Shown here in pieces: positions 1 through 9,047 of a stretch of DNA of 64,000 bases. The DNA is taken from NCBI RefSeq assembly GCF_030116705.1, contig NZ_JAOTIK010000001.1, positions 1,569,001 to 1,633,000 of the forward strand, read 5' to 3'. This DNA is from Streptomyces sp. ML-6 (GTDB lineage: Bacteria > Actinomycetota > Actinomycetes > Streptomycetales > Streptomycetaceae). The translations under genes and the position numbers were made by a program. A model generated the notes under the pieces. It was not told the DNA's origin. It searched no databases and saw nothing but the letters and a program-made list of their open reading frames with translations. How positions within the stretch are numbered: the first letter of the stretch is position 1; each line of letters begins with the position of its first letter.

Positions 1-561
1 GCGCACTTCCTGCTCTCCACGGCACTGCTGACCGTCGCGATGGTGACCTGGCAGCGGATCGGCGAGGGCGACGAGGAGCCCCGGCCGCTGGTCGGCAAGG
101 CGGTCTCCCAGCTGGCCTGGCTGCTCGCGGTCGCCGCGGGGTTGCTGGTCGCGGTCGGCACGGTGGTCACCGGCGCCGGACGGCACGCGGGCGACTCCAG
201 CGACGTGCACCGCATCCCGATCGACTGGAAGCTGATCTCGCAGCTGCACGCCGATCTGGCCTGGGTCGTGGTGGCGCTGACCGTCGCGCTCTGGTTCGTG
301 CTCAAGGCCGTGGACGCGCCGGTCGGCCCGCGGCACCGCACCCGTGAGCTCTTCCTGGTGCTGATGGCCCAGGGCGTGATCGGTTACGTCCAGTACTTCC
401 TGGACACCCCGGAGCTCCTGGTCGGCCTGCACATGTTCGGTTCCTGCCTGGTGTGGATCGCGGTGGTGCGGGTGATGCTGTCGCTGCGCGAGCGGCCGGT
501 GGCCGGGGCCGCGGTGCCCGGGCCCGCCGTCGAGCGGCCGGAACCCGCCACCGCGGGCTGA
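1..561 (+). CDS. ctaA: Heme A synthase, COX15/CtaA family (5' end outside window)
   Basis: Converts heme O to heme A in the cytoplasmic membrane for the aa3-type cytochrome oxidase. The reading frame is open from base 1, so about 186 C-terminal residues are seen and the start is missing. Several membrane segments are visible. The conserved histidine contexts QLHADLAW and GLHMFGS, expected heme ligands of this family, sit in the later helices. The tail is Pro/Ala-rich and cytoplasmic. The gene converges on a small unknown gene, with a perfect hairpin between them, and lies close to ctaB (1112-2059), which makes its substrate heme O. The family call rests on the His motifs and this neighbour. 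Confidence 0.88.
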   Translation, partial: AHFLLSTALLTVAMVTWQRIGEGDEEPRPLVGKAVSQLAWLLAVAAGLLVAVGTVVTGAGRHAGDSSDVHRIPIDWKLISQLHADLAWVVVALTVALWFVLKAVDAPVGPRHRTRELFLVLMAQGVIGYVQYFLDTPELLVGLHMFGSCLVWIAVVRVMLSLRERPVAGAAVPGPAVERPEPATAG

Positions 562-587
562 GCGCCCCCGGGGCCGCCGGGCCTCCT

Positions 588-643
588 CGTACGCCGATCG
601 CCGGACGGACCCGGGTGCGGGTCCGTCCGGCGATCGGCGTACG
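588..643. terminator. Bidirectional hairpin terminator
   Basis: Perfect 25-bp inverted repeat (588-612 with 619-643) around a 6-base loop, placed between the convergent ctaA and the 656-1012 gene. There is no U-tract, as is usual in Streptomyces. Confidence 0.85.
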
Positions 644-655
644 GGGGTCCGTTCG

Positions 656-1012
656 TCAGGCCTTGTCGGAGGGGCCGCCCACCTGGATGCCGGCCATCCG
701 CGTCCACTCGTACGGACCGGTGCGGACCTTCGCGGCGAACTCGCCGTCGAAGTCCTCGTGCATCGTGATCCCGGCCTTGCGCGTGGCGTTCTCGGCGACC
801 GCGTACGAGGGGGCCACCAGGTCGCCCCAGCCGCCGTCCTCGCCCACCAGCACGATGCGGGTGCCGTGCTCCCCGATGTAGGCGAGCTGTCCCTCCGCGC
901 CGCCGTGCGCCTTGGCGAAGGCGCCGATCTGCTTGGCGAGTTTCGCCGCCCTGCGCTCCGCGCGGGCCGCCTGCTTGCCGCTCTCAACCTGGGTCTCTGC
1001 CGTCTCTGCCAT
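656..1012 (-). CDS. Conserved hypothetical protein, 118 aa
   Basis: I do not recognise a named domain. The first 35 residues are rich in Ala, Glu, Arg and Lys and look like a charged helix. The remainder is a compact mixed segment containing GEDGGWGDLVAPSYAVAE and ending near GPYEWTRMAG. No signal peptide or membrane segment is visible, so it is probably cytoplasmic. Codon use is normal for the genome and the gene sits between two strong hairpins, so it is likely its own transcription unit. It lies between the two heme-synthesis genes, but nothing in the sequence ties it to that pathway. Confidence 0.7.
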   Translation of the reverse strand: MAETAETQVESGKQAARAERRAAKLAKQIGAFAKAHGGAEGQLAYIGEHGTRIVLVGEDGGWGDLVAPSYAVAENATRKAGITMHEDFDGEFAAKVRTGPYEWTRMAGIQVGGPSDKA

Positions 1013-1045
1013 ACCCAGGATGCTACCGACGGGTAGATCAACCGG

Positions 1046-1089
1046 CGACGGGCGGGGTACGTGGCATGGGCCACGTACCCCGCCCGTCG
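1046..1089. terminator. Hairpin terminator after ctaB
   Basis: Perfect 19-bp inverted repeat (1046-1064 with 1071-1089), 6-base loop, 22 bases past the ctaB stop. It separates ctaB from the next minus-strand gene. Confidence 0.82.
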
Positions 1090-1111
1090 GCAGGAGTCGG
1101 GAGGAGGCGGA

Positions 1112-2059
1112 CTACCTCAGGAAGGGGTCGATCGCCACGGCGACGAAGAGCAGCGACACATAGGTGATCGACCAGTGGAACAGCCGCATCTCCTTGAGCT
1201 TGGCGCCGGTCACCCCGGCCTTGGCCCGGTTCTGCAGACCGTGCGCCTCCCAGAGCCAGAAGCCGCCGGTCAGCAGCGCCACCGCGGTGTAGAACCAGCC
1301 GGTGTAGCCCAGGGGGGTGAGCAGCAGCGAGACGGCCACCATCACCCAGCTGTAGACGACGATCTGCCGGGCCACCACCCGGTTGGAGGCGATGACCGGG
1401 AGCATCGGGACGCCGACCCGGGCGTAGTCGTCCTTGACCTTCATGGAGAGCGGCCAGTAGTGCGGCGGCGTCCAGAAGAAGATGACGGCGAACAGGATGA
1501 CCGCGGCCCAGGACATCGAGTTGGTCACCGCCGACCAGCCGATGAGGACGGGCAGGCAGCCGGCGATGCCGCCCCAGACGATGTTCTGCGAGGTACGGCG
1601 CTTGAGCAGCATCGTGTAGACGACCACGTAGAACAGCAGTGCGCCGAGTGACAGCGCGGCCGAGAGCCAGTTCACCAGCAGGCCGAACCAGACCGTCGAG
1701 ACCACCGCGAGGGAGATCCCGAAGACCAGGCACTCGCGCGGGCTCACCATCCCGGTGACCAGCGGACGCTGCGCCGTACGGTCCATCAGCGCGTCGATGT
1801 CGCGGTCGATGTACATGTTCAGCGCGTTGGCACCGCCCGCGGAGAGGTATCCGCCGATGGTGGTGGCGAGGACGAGCCACAGATCGGGCACGCCCTGGGC
1901 CGCGAGGAACATCACCGGGACCGTGGTGATCAGCAGCAGCTCGATGATCCGAGGCTTGGTCAGTGCCACGAATGCCTTGACACGGGCCCCGAACGGGCGA
2001 TGGCCCCCTGGGCTCGGAGTCAAGGCGACCCCTGCGGGTCGGGACTCGACGGCCGTCAC
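1112..2059 (-). CDS. ctaB: Protoheme IX farnesyltransferase (heme O synthase)
   Basis: UbiA-family membrane prenyltransferase that adds a farnesyl group to heme B to make heme O, the substrate of CtaA. The GTG at 2059 is chosen because an AGGGG ribosome site lies just upstream and it gives 315 residues, the family's usual length. The frame runs further upstream without other support. The Asp-rich prenyl-diphosphate motif is visible in [17 protein letters not shown], after [10 protein letters not shown] at the first helix. Eight to nine hydrophobic segments follow. It is divergent from tkt, and the 294-base interval between them must hold both promoters. Confidence 0.95.
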   Translation of the reverse strand: MTAVESRPAGVALTPSPGGHRPFGARVKAFVALTKPRIIELLLITTVPVMFLAAQGVPDLWLVLATTIGGYLSAGGANALNMYIDRDIDALMDRTAQRPLVTGMVSPRECLVFGISLAVVSTVWFGLLVNWLSAALSLGALLFYVVVYTMLLKRRTSQNIVWGGIAGCLPVLIGWSAVTNSMSWAAVILFAVIFFWTPPHYWPLSMKVKDDYARVGVPMLPVIASNRVVARQIVVYSWVMVAVSLLLTPLGYTGWFYTAVALLTGGFWLWEAHGLQNRAKAGVTGAKLKEMRLFHWSITYVSLLFVAVAIDPFLR

Positions 2060-2353
2060 GCACACCCCTGACAGAGAAATCCCAGCAAGCTCCGGGCGTG
2101 AAGGCCCGGTAAAGACTTGCGCGAACCAGACCACTGTAGACGTTGGGTACAGGCCGTTCTTCGCGGGGGTGTCGTCGTGTTGGGGTGGCTCTTCGAAAGA
2201 AGGAGCGGCTTAGCCGGGAGGCGAACTGCGCAGGTCGCCCGCACCCTTGAAAGCACTCGGAAATTGCGTGTTCCGTCAGGGGTAGGCTCGACAGCGCCCG
2301 GTGCGGTCACCAGTCACCGGTTTTTCGACAGTGGAGAGGAGCCCTGACTCAGG

Positions 2354-4441
2354 GTGAGCACCAAGCCGACCACCACAGACCTCCAGTGGACCGAATTGGA
2401 CCAGCGGGCCGTGGACACCGTCCGCGTCCTGGCCGCGGACGCCGTACAGAAGGTCGGAAACGGCCACCCTGGTACGGCGATGAGCCTCGCTCCCGCCGCG
2501 TACACCCTCTTCCAGAAGGTGATGCGGCACGACCCCGCCGACGCGGACTGGGTCGGCCGGGACCGCTTCGTGCTCTCGGCGGGCCACACCAGCCTGACCC
2601 TCTACATCCAGCTCTACCTGGCCGGGTACGGCCTGGAGCTCGACGACCTGAAGGCCTTCCGCACCTGGGGCTCGAAGACCCCCGGCCACCCGGAGTACGG
2701 CCACACCACCGGGGTCGAGACGACCACCGGGCCGCTGGGCCAGGGTGTCGCCAACGCCGTGGGCATGGCGATGGCCGCCCGCTACGAGCGCGGCCTGTTC
2801 GACCCGGACGCCGCCCCCGGCACCTCTCCCTTCGACCACATGGTCTGGGTCGTCGCCGGTGACGGCTGCCTCCAGGAGGGCATCTCCGCGGAGGCGTCCT
2901 CGCTGGCCGGACACCAGAAGCTCGGCAACCTGGTGCTGCTGTGGGACGACAACCACATCTCCATCGAGGGCGACACGGAGACCGCGGTCTCCGAGGACAC
3001 CCTGAAGCGGTACGAGGCGTACGGCTGGCACGTCCAGCGCGTGGAGCAGCTGCCCAACGGCGACCTGGACCCGGCGGGTCTGTACGCGGCGCTGCAGGCG
3101 GCCAAGGCCGAGACCGGACGTCCGTCGTTCATCGCGGCCCGCTCGATCATCGCCTGGCCGGCGCCGAACGCCCAGAACACCGAGGCCTCGCACGGCTCGG
3201 CCCTCGGCGACGAGGAGATCGCCGCCACGAAGAGGGTCCTCGGCTTCGACCCGGAGAAGACCTTCGAGGTCGCCGACGAGGTCATCGCCCACACCCGCGA
3301 GGCGCTGGACCGCGGCCGCGAGGCCAGGGCGGAGTGGGAGAAGGGCTTCGCCGCGTGGCGCACCGCCAACCCGGGGCGCGCCGCCGAGTTCGACCGGATC
3401 TCCGCCGGTGAGCTGCCCGCGGGCTGGGAGGACAAGCTGCCGGTCTTCGAGCCGGGCAAGTCCGTCGCCACCCGCGCGGCTTCCGGCAAGGTGCTCCAGG
3501 CGCTCGGCGAGATCGTCCCCGAGCTGTGGGGCGGCTCCGCCGACCTGGCGGGCTCGAACAACACCACGATCGACAAGACGTCGTCGTTCCTCCCGGCGGG
3601 CAACCCGCTGCCGGAGGCCGACCCGTACGGCCGCACGATCCACTTCGGCATCCGCGAGCACGCCATGGCCGCGGCCATGAACGGCATCGCGCTGCACGGC
3701 AACACCCGCATCTACGGCGGCACCTTCCTGGTGTTCTCCGACTACATGCGCAACGCCGTGCGGCTGTCCGCGCTGATGCACCTGCCGGTGACGTACGTGT
3801 GGACGCACGACTCGATCGGTCTGGGCGAGGACGGTCCGACCCACCAGCCGGTGGAGCACCTGGCCTCGCTGCGCGCCATCCCGGGCCTGAACATCGTCCG
3901 CCCGGCCGACGCCAACGAGACCTCCGTCGCCTGGCGCGAGATCCTGCGCCGCCACACCAAGGAGTTCGGCAAGGGCACCCCGCACGGTCTGGCGCTGACC
4001 CGTCAGGGCGTGCCGACGTACGAGGCGAACGAGGACGCGGCCCGGGGCGGCTACGTGCTCCGCGAGGCCGAGGGCGGCGAGCCCCGGGTCCTGCTGATCG
4101 GTACGGGTTCCGAGGTGCACCTCGCCGTGGAGGCGCGCGAGGAGCTCCAGGCGGCCGGCATCCCGACCCGGGTGGTCTCGATGCCCTCGGTCGAGTGGTT
4201 CGAGGAGCAGGACCAGGCGTACAAGGACAGCGTGCTGCCGCCGTCGGTGAAGGCGCGCGTCGCCGTGGAGGCCGGCATCGGCCTGACCTGGTACCGGTAC
4301 GTCGGTGACGCCGGCCGGATCGTGTCGCTGGAGCACTTCGGTGCCTCGGCCGACGCCAAGGTCCTCTTCCGCGAGTTCGGCTTCACCGGCGAGCACGTCG
4401 CCGCCGCCGCGCGGGAATCTCTCGCCGCCGCCACGCGCTGA
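2354..4441 (+). CDS. tkt: Transketolase
   Basis: Thiamine-diphosphate enzyme that moves two-carbon units between sugar phosphates in the pentose phosphate pathway. It has 695 residues, the usual bacterial length. Visible are the active-site [10 protein letters not shown] (His about 38), the thiamine-diphosphate motif starting GDGCLQEG at about residue 169, and the pyrimidine-domain stretch [13 protein letters not shown]. The GTG at 2354 follows a GGAGAGGAG purine run about 13 bases upstream, a slightly long spacing. It is first of five same-strand genes (tkt-tal-zwf-opcA-pgl) with gaps from 34 bases down to overlaps, clearly one operon. A TAGGCT hexamer at 2283-2288 is a possible -10. Confidence 0.97.
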   Translation: MSTKPTTTDLQWTELDQRAVDTVRVLAADAVQKVGNGHPGTAMSLAPAAYTLFQKVMRHDPADADWVGRDRFVLSAGHTSLTLYIQLYLAGYGLELDDLKAFRTWGSKTPGHPEYGHTTGVETTTGPLGQGVANAVGMAMAARYERGLFDPDAAPGTSPFDHMVWVVAGDGCLQEGISAEASSLAGHQKLGNLVLLWDDNHISIEGDTETAVSEDTLKRYEAYGWHVQRVEQLPNGDLDPAGLYAALQAAKAETGRPSFIAARSIIAWPAPNAQNTEASHGSALGDEEIAATKRVLGFDPEKTFEVADEVIAHTREALDRGREARAEWEKGFAAWRTANPGRAAEFDRISAGELPAGWEDKLPVFEPGKSVATRAASGKVLQALGEIVPELWGGSADLAGSNNTTIDKTSSFLPAGNPLPEADPYGRTIHFGIREHAMAAAMNGIALHGNTRIYGGTFLVFSDYMRNAVRLSALMHLPVTYVWTHDSIGLGEDGPTHQPVEHLASLRAIPGLNIVRPADANETSVAWREILRRHTKEFGKGTPHGLALTRQGVPTYEANEDAARGGYVLREAEGGEPRVLLIGTGSEVHLAVEAREELQAAGIPTRVVSMPSVEWFEEQDQAYKDSVLPPSVKARVAVEAGIGLTWYRYVGDAGRIVSLEHFGASADAKVLFREFGFTGEHVAAAARESLAAATR

Positions 4442-4475
4442 CGCCGTTATACGACTAGTAGGAGATGCAATTCTC

Positions 4476-5594
4476 ATGACAGACGCACTCAAGCGCCTCT
4501 CCGAGGAGGGCGTGGCGATCTGGCTCGATGACCTGTCGCGCAAGCGGATCACCTCGGGCAACCTGTCCGAGCTGATCGACGAGCAGCACGTCGTTGGTGT
4601 CACCACCAACCCGTCGATCTTCCAGAAGGCCATCTCTGCGGGCGACGGCTACGAGCAGCAGCTCACCGACCTCGCCACCCGCAAGGTCACCGTCGACGAG
4701 GCGATCCGCATGATCACCACGGCCGACGTGCGGGACGCGGCCGACATCCTTCGTCCGGTGTTCGACGCCACGGACGGCCAGGACGGCCGGGTCTCCATCG
4801 AGGTCGACCCGCGGCTGGCCCACCACACCGACGCCACCGTCGCCGAGGCCAAGCAGCTGGCCTGGCTGGTGGACCGCCCCAACACCCTCATCAAGATCCC
4901 GGCGACGAAGGCCGGTCTCCCGGCGATCACCGAGGTCATCGGCAAGGGCATCAGCGTCAACGTCACGCTGATCTTCTCGCTGGAGCGCTACCGCGAGGTC
5001 ATGGACGCCTACCTGGCGGGTCTGGAGAAGGCGAAGGCCGCGGGCCTGGACCTGTCCGAGATCCACTCGGTGGCCTCGTTCTTCGTGTCCCGCGTGGACA
5101 CCGAGATCGACAAGCGGCTCGACGCGATCGGCACCGACGAGGCCAAGGCCCTCAAGGGGAAGGCGGCGCTCGCCAACGCCCGTCTCGCCTACCAGGCGTA
5201 CGAGGAGGTCTTCGGCTCGGAGCGCTGGGCCGCCCTGGACCGGGCGCACGCCAACAAGCAGCGTCCGCTGTGGGCCTCGACCGGCGTCAAGGACCCCGCG
5301 TACAAGGACACCCTGTACGTCGTCGACCTGGTCGCCCCCGGCACGGTGAACACCATGCCCGAGGCCACCCTGGACGCCACGGCCGACCACGGGGAGGTCA
5401 CCGGCGACACCGTCACCGGCACCTACGAGCAGTCCCGCGCCGAGCTGGACGCCGTGGCGGCGCTCGGCATCTCCTACGACGACGTCGTCCAGCTCCTGGA
5501 GGACGAGGGCGTGGAGAAGTTCGAGGCGTCCTGGATCGACCTGCTCAACTCGACCGAGGCGGAGCTCAAGCGCCTCGCCCCTTCGGAGGGCTGA
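4476..5594 (+). CDS. tal: Transaldolase
   Basis: Transfers a dihydroxyacetone unit in the non-oxidative pentose phosphate pathway. At 372 residues it is the long actinobacterial/cyanobacterial type, not the short one. [11 protein letters not shown] near the N-terminus and [11 protein letters not shown] hold the expected family residues, the Lys of IKIPAT being the Schiff-base lysine. The ATG at 4476 is preceded by AGGAG; the frame is open further upstream only inside tkt. It follows tkt by 34 bases and precedes zwf by 5 bases. Confidence 0.96.
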   Translation: MTDALKRLSEEGVAIWLDDLSRKRITSGNLSELIDEQHVVGVTTNPSIFQKAISAGDGYEQQLTDLATRKVTVDEAIRMITTADVRDAADILRPVFDATDGQDGRVSIEVDPRLAHHTDATVAEAKQLAWLVDRPNTLIKIPATKAGLPAITEVIGKGISVNVTLIFSLERYREVMDAYLAGLEKAKAAGLDLSEIHSVASFFVSRVDTEIDKRLDAIGTDEAKALKGKAALANARLAYQAYEEVFGSERWAALDRAHANKQRPLWASTGVKDPAYKDTLYVVDLVAPGTVNTMPEATLDATADHGEVTGDTVTGTYEQSRAELDAVAALGISYDDVVQLLEDEGVEKFEASWIDLLNSTEAELKRLAPSEG

Positions 5595-5599
5595 CCACC

Positions 5600-7132
5600 T
5601 TGTCTGGTGTTCCCGGAGCCAACCCGCTTCGTGACCCCCAGGACCGACGGCTCCCGCGCATCGCGGGGCCGTCGGGTCTGGTGATCTTCGGGGTCACGGG
5701 CGATTTGTCCCGCAAAAAGCTGATGCCCGCCGTCTACGACCTGGCCAACCGCGGCCTGCTGCCGCCGGGCTTCTCGCTCATCGGTTTCGCCCGCCGCGAG
5801 TGGCAGGACGAGGACTTCGCACAGGAGGTCCACGACGCCGTCAAGCAGCACGCCCGCACGCCGTTCCGCGAGGAGGTCTGGCAGCAGCTCATCCAGGGGA
5901 TGCGCTTCGTCCAGGGCAACTTCGACGACGACGAGGCCTTCGATCAGCTGAAGACCACGATCCAGGAGCTCGACAAGGCACAGGGCACGGGCGGCAACTT
6001 CGCCTTCTACCTGTCCGTGCCGCCGAAGTTCTTCCCCAAGGTGGTCCAGCAGCTCAAGAAGCACGGACTGGCCGACCAGAGGGAGGGCTCCTGGCGGCGC
6101 GCCGTCATCGAGAAGCCCTTCGGCCACGACCTGGCGAGCGCTCAGGAGCTCAACCAGATCGTGCACGACGTGTTCCCGCCCAACGAGGTCTTCCGGATCG
6201 ACCACTACCTGGGCAAGGAGACGGTCCAGAACATCCTGGCGCTGCGGTTCGCCAACACGATGTTCGAGCCGATCTGGAACCGGTCGTACGTCGACCACGT
6301 GCAGATCACGATGGCCGAGGACATCGGCATCGGCGGTCGTGCCGGGTACTACGACGGCATCGGCGCCGCCCGTGACGTCATCCAGAACCACCTGCTCCAG
6401 CTGCTCGCGCTGACCGCCATGGAGGAGCCCGGCTCCTTCCACCCGAAGGCCCTGGTCGCCGAGAAGCTCAAAGTGCTCACGGCGGTGGAGCTGCCGGAGG
6501 ACCTGGGCAAGCACACGGTGCGCGGCCAGTACGCGCACGCCTGGCAGGGCGGCGAGGAGGTCCTCGGCTATCTGGAGGAGGACGGCATCGACCCCAAGTC
6601 GACGACCGACACCTTCGCCGCGATCAAGCTGACGATCAACAACCGCCGCTGGGCGGGCGTGCCGTTCTACCTCCGTACCGGCAAGCGGCTCGGCCGCCGG
6701 GTCACGGAGATCGCGGTCGTCTTCAAGCGGGCCCCCTACCTGCCCTTCGAGTCCGGCGCGACCGAGGAGCTGGGCGGCAACGCCCTGGTCATCCGGGTCC
6801 AGCCGGACGAGGGCGTGACCGTGCGGTTCGGCTCCAAGGTGCCCGGCACCTCGATGGAGGTCCGGGACGTCACGATGGACTTCGCGTACGGCGAGTCCTT
6901 CACGGAGTCCAGCCCGGAGGCGTACGAGCGGCTCATCCTCGACGTGCTGCTCGGCGACGCCAACCTCTTCCCCCGGCACCAGGAGGTCGAGCTCTCCTGG
7001 AACATCCTCGACCCGATCGAGGAGTACTGGGACAAGCACGGCAAGCCCGCGCAGTACCCGGCCGGCACCTGGGGTCCGGCCGAGGCCGACGAGATGCTCG
7101 CACGAGACGGACGGAGCTGGCGCCGGCCATGA
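5600..7132 (+). CDS. zwf: Glucose-6-phosphate 1-dehydrogenase
   Basis: First oxidative step of the pentose phosphate pathway, giving NADPH and 6-phosphogluconolactone. The start is a TTG at 5600, 9 bases after a strong GGAGGG site that lies inside the end of tal. This gives 510 residues, normal for the family. Motifs seen are GVTGDLSRKK for the dinucleotide, EKPFGHD, and the substrate-binding RIDHYLGKE at about residue 200. Its stop overlaps the opcA start (ATGA), so the enzyme and its assembly factor are translationally coupled. Confidence 0.97.
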   Translation: MSGVPGANPLRDPQDRRLPRIAGPSGLVIFGVTGDLSRKKLMPAVYDLANRGLLPPGFSLIGFARREWQDEDFAQEVHDAVKQHARTPFREEVWQQLIQGMRFVQGNFDDDEAFDQLKTTIQELDKAQGTGGNFAFYLSVPPKFFPKVVQQLKKHGLADQREGSWRRAVIEKPFGHDLASAQELNQIVHDVFPPNEVFRIDHYLGKETVQNILALRFANTMFEPIWNRSYVDHVQITMAEDIGIGGRAGYYDGIGAARDVIQNHLLQLLALTAMEEPGSFHPKALVAEKLKVLTAVELPEDLGKHTVRGQYAHAWQGGEEVLGYLEEDGIDPKSTTDTFAAIKLTINNRRWAGVPFYLRTGKRLGRRVTEIAVVFKRAPYLPFESGATEELGGNALVIRVQPDEGVTVRFGSKVPGTSMEVRDVTMDFAYGESFTESSPEAYERLILDVLLGDANLFPRHQEVELSWNILDPIEEYWDKHGKPAQYPAGTWGPAEADEMLARDGRSWRRP

Positions 7133-8172
7133 AGATCGATCTCACGGAGACCACTTCCAGCAAGATCAACCAGGCGCTGGTGTCGGCCCGCCGCGCCATC
7201 GGCACCCCGGCCATCGGCATGGTGCTCACCCTGGTCATCGTCACCGACGAGGAGAACGCGTACGACGCGCTCAAGTCGGCCGGCGACGCCTCGCGCGAGC
7301 ACCCCTCGCGGATCATCGCGGTGATCAAGCGGGTCAGCCGCTCGCCGCGCAGCCGCCGGGACGCCCGGCTCGACGCCGAGGTGCGGGTGGGTTCCGACGC
7401 GGGCACCGGTGAGACGGTCGTGCTGCGGCTCCACGGGGAGCTGGCCCACCACGCCCAGTCGGTGGTCCTGCCGCTGCTGCTGCCGGACGCCCCGGTCGTG
7501 GTCTGGTGGCCCCAGGACGCGCCCGCCGACCCGGCGAAGGACCCGCTGGGCGCGCTCGCCCAGCGCCGGATCACGGACGCGTACGCGGCGGAGCACCCGG
7601 GCCGGGAGCTGGCCGTCCGCGCCGACTCCTACACCCCGGGCGACACCGATCTGGCCTGGACCCGCATCACGCCGTGGCGCTCGATGCTGGCGGCCTCGCT
7701 CGACCAGCAGTCCGCCCCGGTCGTTTCCGCGACCGTCGAGGGCGAGTCGGAGAACCCGAGCTGCGAGCTGCTCGCCATGTGGCTCGCGGACCGGCTCGGG
7801 GTCCCGGTGGAGCGCACCGTGTCCGCCGGCCCCGGTCTGACGGCCGTGCGGCTGGAGACCAAGAACGGCGTCATCGTCCTGGACCGTCCCGACGGTTCGC
7901 TGGCCACGCTCTCGATGCAGGGCCAGCCGGACCGCGCGGTGGCGCTCAAGCGGCGGGACACCGCCGAGCTGCTCGCCGAGGAGCTGCGGCGTCTGGACCC
8001 GGACAACACGTACGCGGCGACGGTGCGGTTCGGCACGGAGAAGCTCGGCGGGGCGGCGGAGCCGGAGCAGGCCGAGCCCGTTCCCGCCGCTGCCCCGGCC
8101 GCCGCCCCGGCTCCGGCGAAGGCTCCGGCTCCGTCGAAGAAGTCGGCGGCCAAGAAGGCGGCGTCGAAGTGA
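7129..8172 (+). CDS. opcA: Glucose-6-phosphate dehydrogenase assembly protein OpcA
   Basis: Actinobacterial OpcA, known to be needed for full Zwf activity or assembly. 347 residues. The N-terminal MKIDLTETTSSKINQAL and the central PVVVWWPQDAP block are typical of the family. About 45 C-terminal residues form an Ala/Pro/Lys-rich tail that looks disordered. It overlaps zwf by ATGA and pgl by GTGA, fitting coupled synthesis with its client enzyme. Confidence 0.93.
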   Translation: MKIDLTETTSSKINQALVSARRAIGTPAIGMVLTLVIVTDEENAYDALKSAGDASREHPSRIIAVIKRVSRSPRSRRDARLDAEVRVGSDAGTGETVVLRLHGELAHHAQSVVLPLLLPDAPVVVWWPQDAPADPAKDPLGALAQRRITDAYAAEHPGRELAVRADSYTPGDTDLAWTRITPWRSMLAASLDQQSAPVVSATVEGESENPSCELLAMWLADRLGVPVERTVSAGPGLTAVRLETKNGVIVLDRPDGSLATLSMQGQPDRAVALKRRDTAELLAEELRRLDPDNTYAATVRFGTEKLGGAAEPEQAEPVPAAAPAAAPAPAKAPAPSKKSAAKKAASK

Positions 8173-8951
8173 GCACCCCGCAGCTCGTCGTGCACCGCGA
8201 CAAGGAGCTGATGGCCCGGGCCGCCGCGGCCCGGCTGATCACCCGGGTCGTGGACGCCCAGGCCGCGCGCGGTCATGCCTCGGTGGTGCTGACCGGCGGG
8301 CGCAACGGCAACGGCCTGCTGGCCGCGCTCGCCGCCGCCCCCGCCCGGGACGCGATCGACTGGGCGCGGCTCGACCTGTGGTGGGGCGACGAGCGGTTCC
8401 TGCCGGAGGGCGACCCGGAGCGCAATGTCACGCAGGCCCGGGCGGCCTTGCTGGACTCGGTGCCGCTGGACCCGTCCCGGGTGCACGCGATGCCCGCGTC
8501 GGACGGCCCGTTCGGCAACGACGCCGACTCGGCGGCGGCCTGGTACGCCGCCGAACTGGCCGCGGCGGCCGGTCCGGAGGACCACGGTCCGGTGCCGACG
8601 TTCGACGTGCTGATGCTGGGCGTCGGCCCGGACACGCACGTGGCGTCGCTCTTCCCGGAGCTGCCCGCGGTCCGGGAGACCGAGCGCACCGTCGTCGGTG
8701 TGCACGGCGCCCCCAAGCCGCCGCCCACCCGCGTCTCGCTCACGCTGCCCGCGATCCGGGCGGCGCGCGAGGTGTGGCTGCTCGCGGCGGGCGAGGACAA
8801 GGCGGAGGCCGCGGAGATCGCGCTCTCGGGCGCCGGGGAGATCCAGGCCCCGGCGGCCGGTGCGTACGGGCGCGGCCGCACCCTGTGGCTGATGGACGCG
8901 GCGGCCGCCTCCCGGCTGCCGCGCGCCCTGTACCCGCCGGCCTCGGCCTGA
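8169..8951 (+). CDS. pgl: 6-phosphogluconolactonase
   Basis: Hydrolyses the lactone made by Zwf. 260 residues from a GTG overlapping the opcA stop (GTGA). Family motifs are LTGGRNGNGL near the N-terminus, WWGDERFLP, ERNVTQAR and GVGPDTHVASLFPE. It is the last gene of the operon and is followed by a strong hairpin. No 6-phosphogluconate dehydrogenase gene is present in the operon, so the pathway must be completed elsewhere. Confidence 0.94.
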   Translation: MSTPQLVVHRDKELMARAAAARLITRVVDAQAARGHASVVLTGGRNGNGLLAALAAAPARDAIDWARLDLWWGDERFLPEGDPERNVTQARAALLDSVPLDPSRVHAMPASDGPFGNDADSAAAWYAAELAAAAGPEDHGPVPTFDVLMLGVGPDTHVASLFPELPAVRETERTVVGVHGAPKPPPTRVSLTLPAIRAAREVWLLAAGEDKAEAAEIALSGAGEIQAPAAGAYGRGRTLWLMDAAAASRLPRALYPPASA

Positions 8952-8979
8952 TCCCGGCGGTCGTCGACGGCCACCATCG

Positions 8980-9023
8980 GCCGAGGGCCCGGCACGCTCC
9001 GAGGGGCGCGCCGGGCCCTCGGC
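8980..9023. terminator. Bidirectional hairpin terminator
   Basis: Perfect 14-bp stem (8980-8993 with 9010-9023), 16-base loop, between convergent pgl and the PH-domain gene at 9048. Confidence 0.8.
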
Positions 9024-9047
9024 GTACGGGGCGTGCCGGGCGCGGGG

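Noticed and set aside
2276..4633. A 785-codon open frame antisense to tkt
   Set aside because: Arg/Gly/Val-rich translation without any domain, exactly mirroring tkt; a product of high GC third positions.
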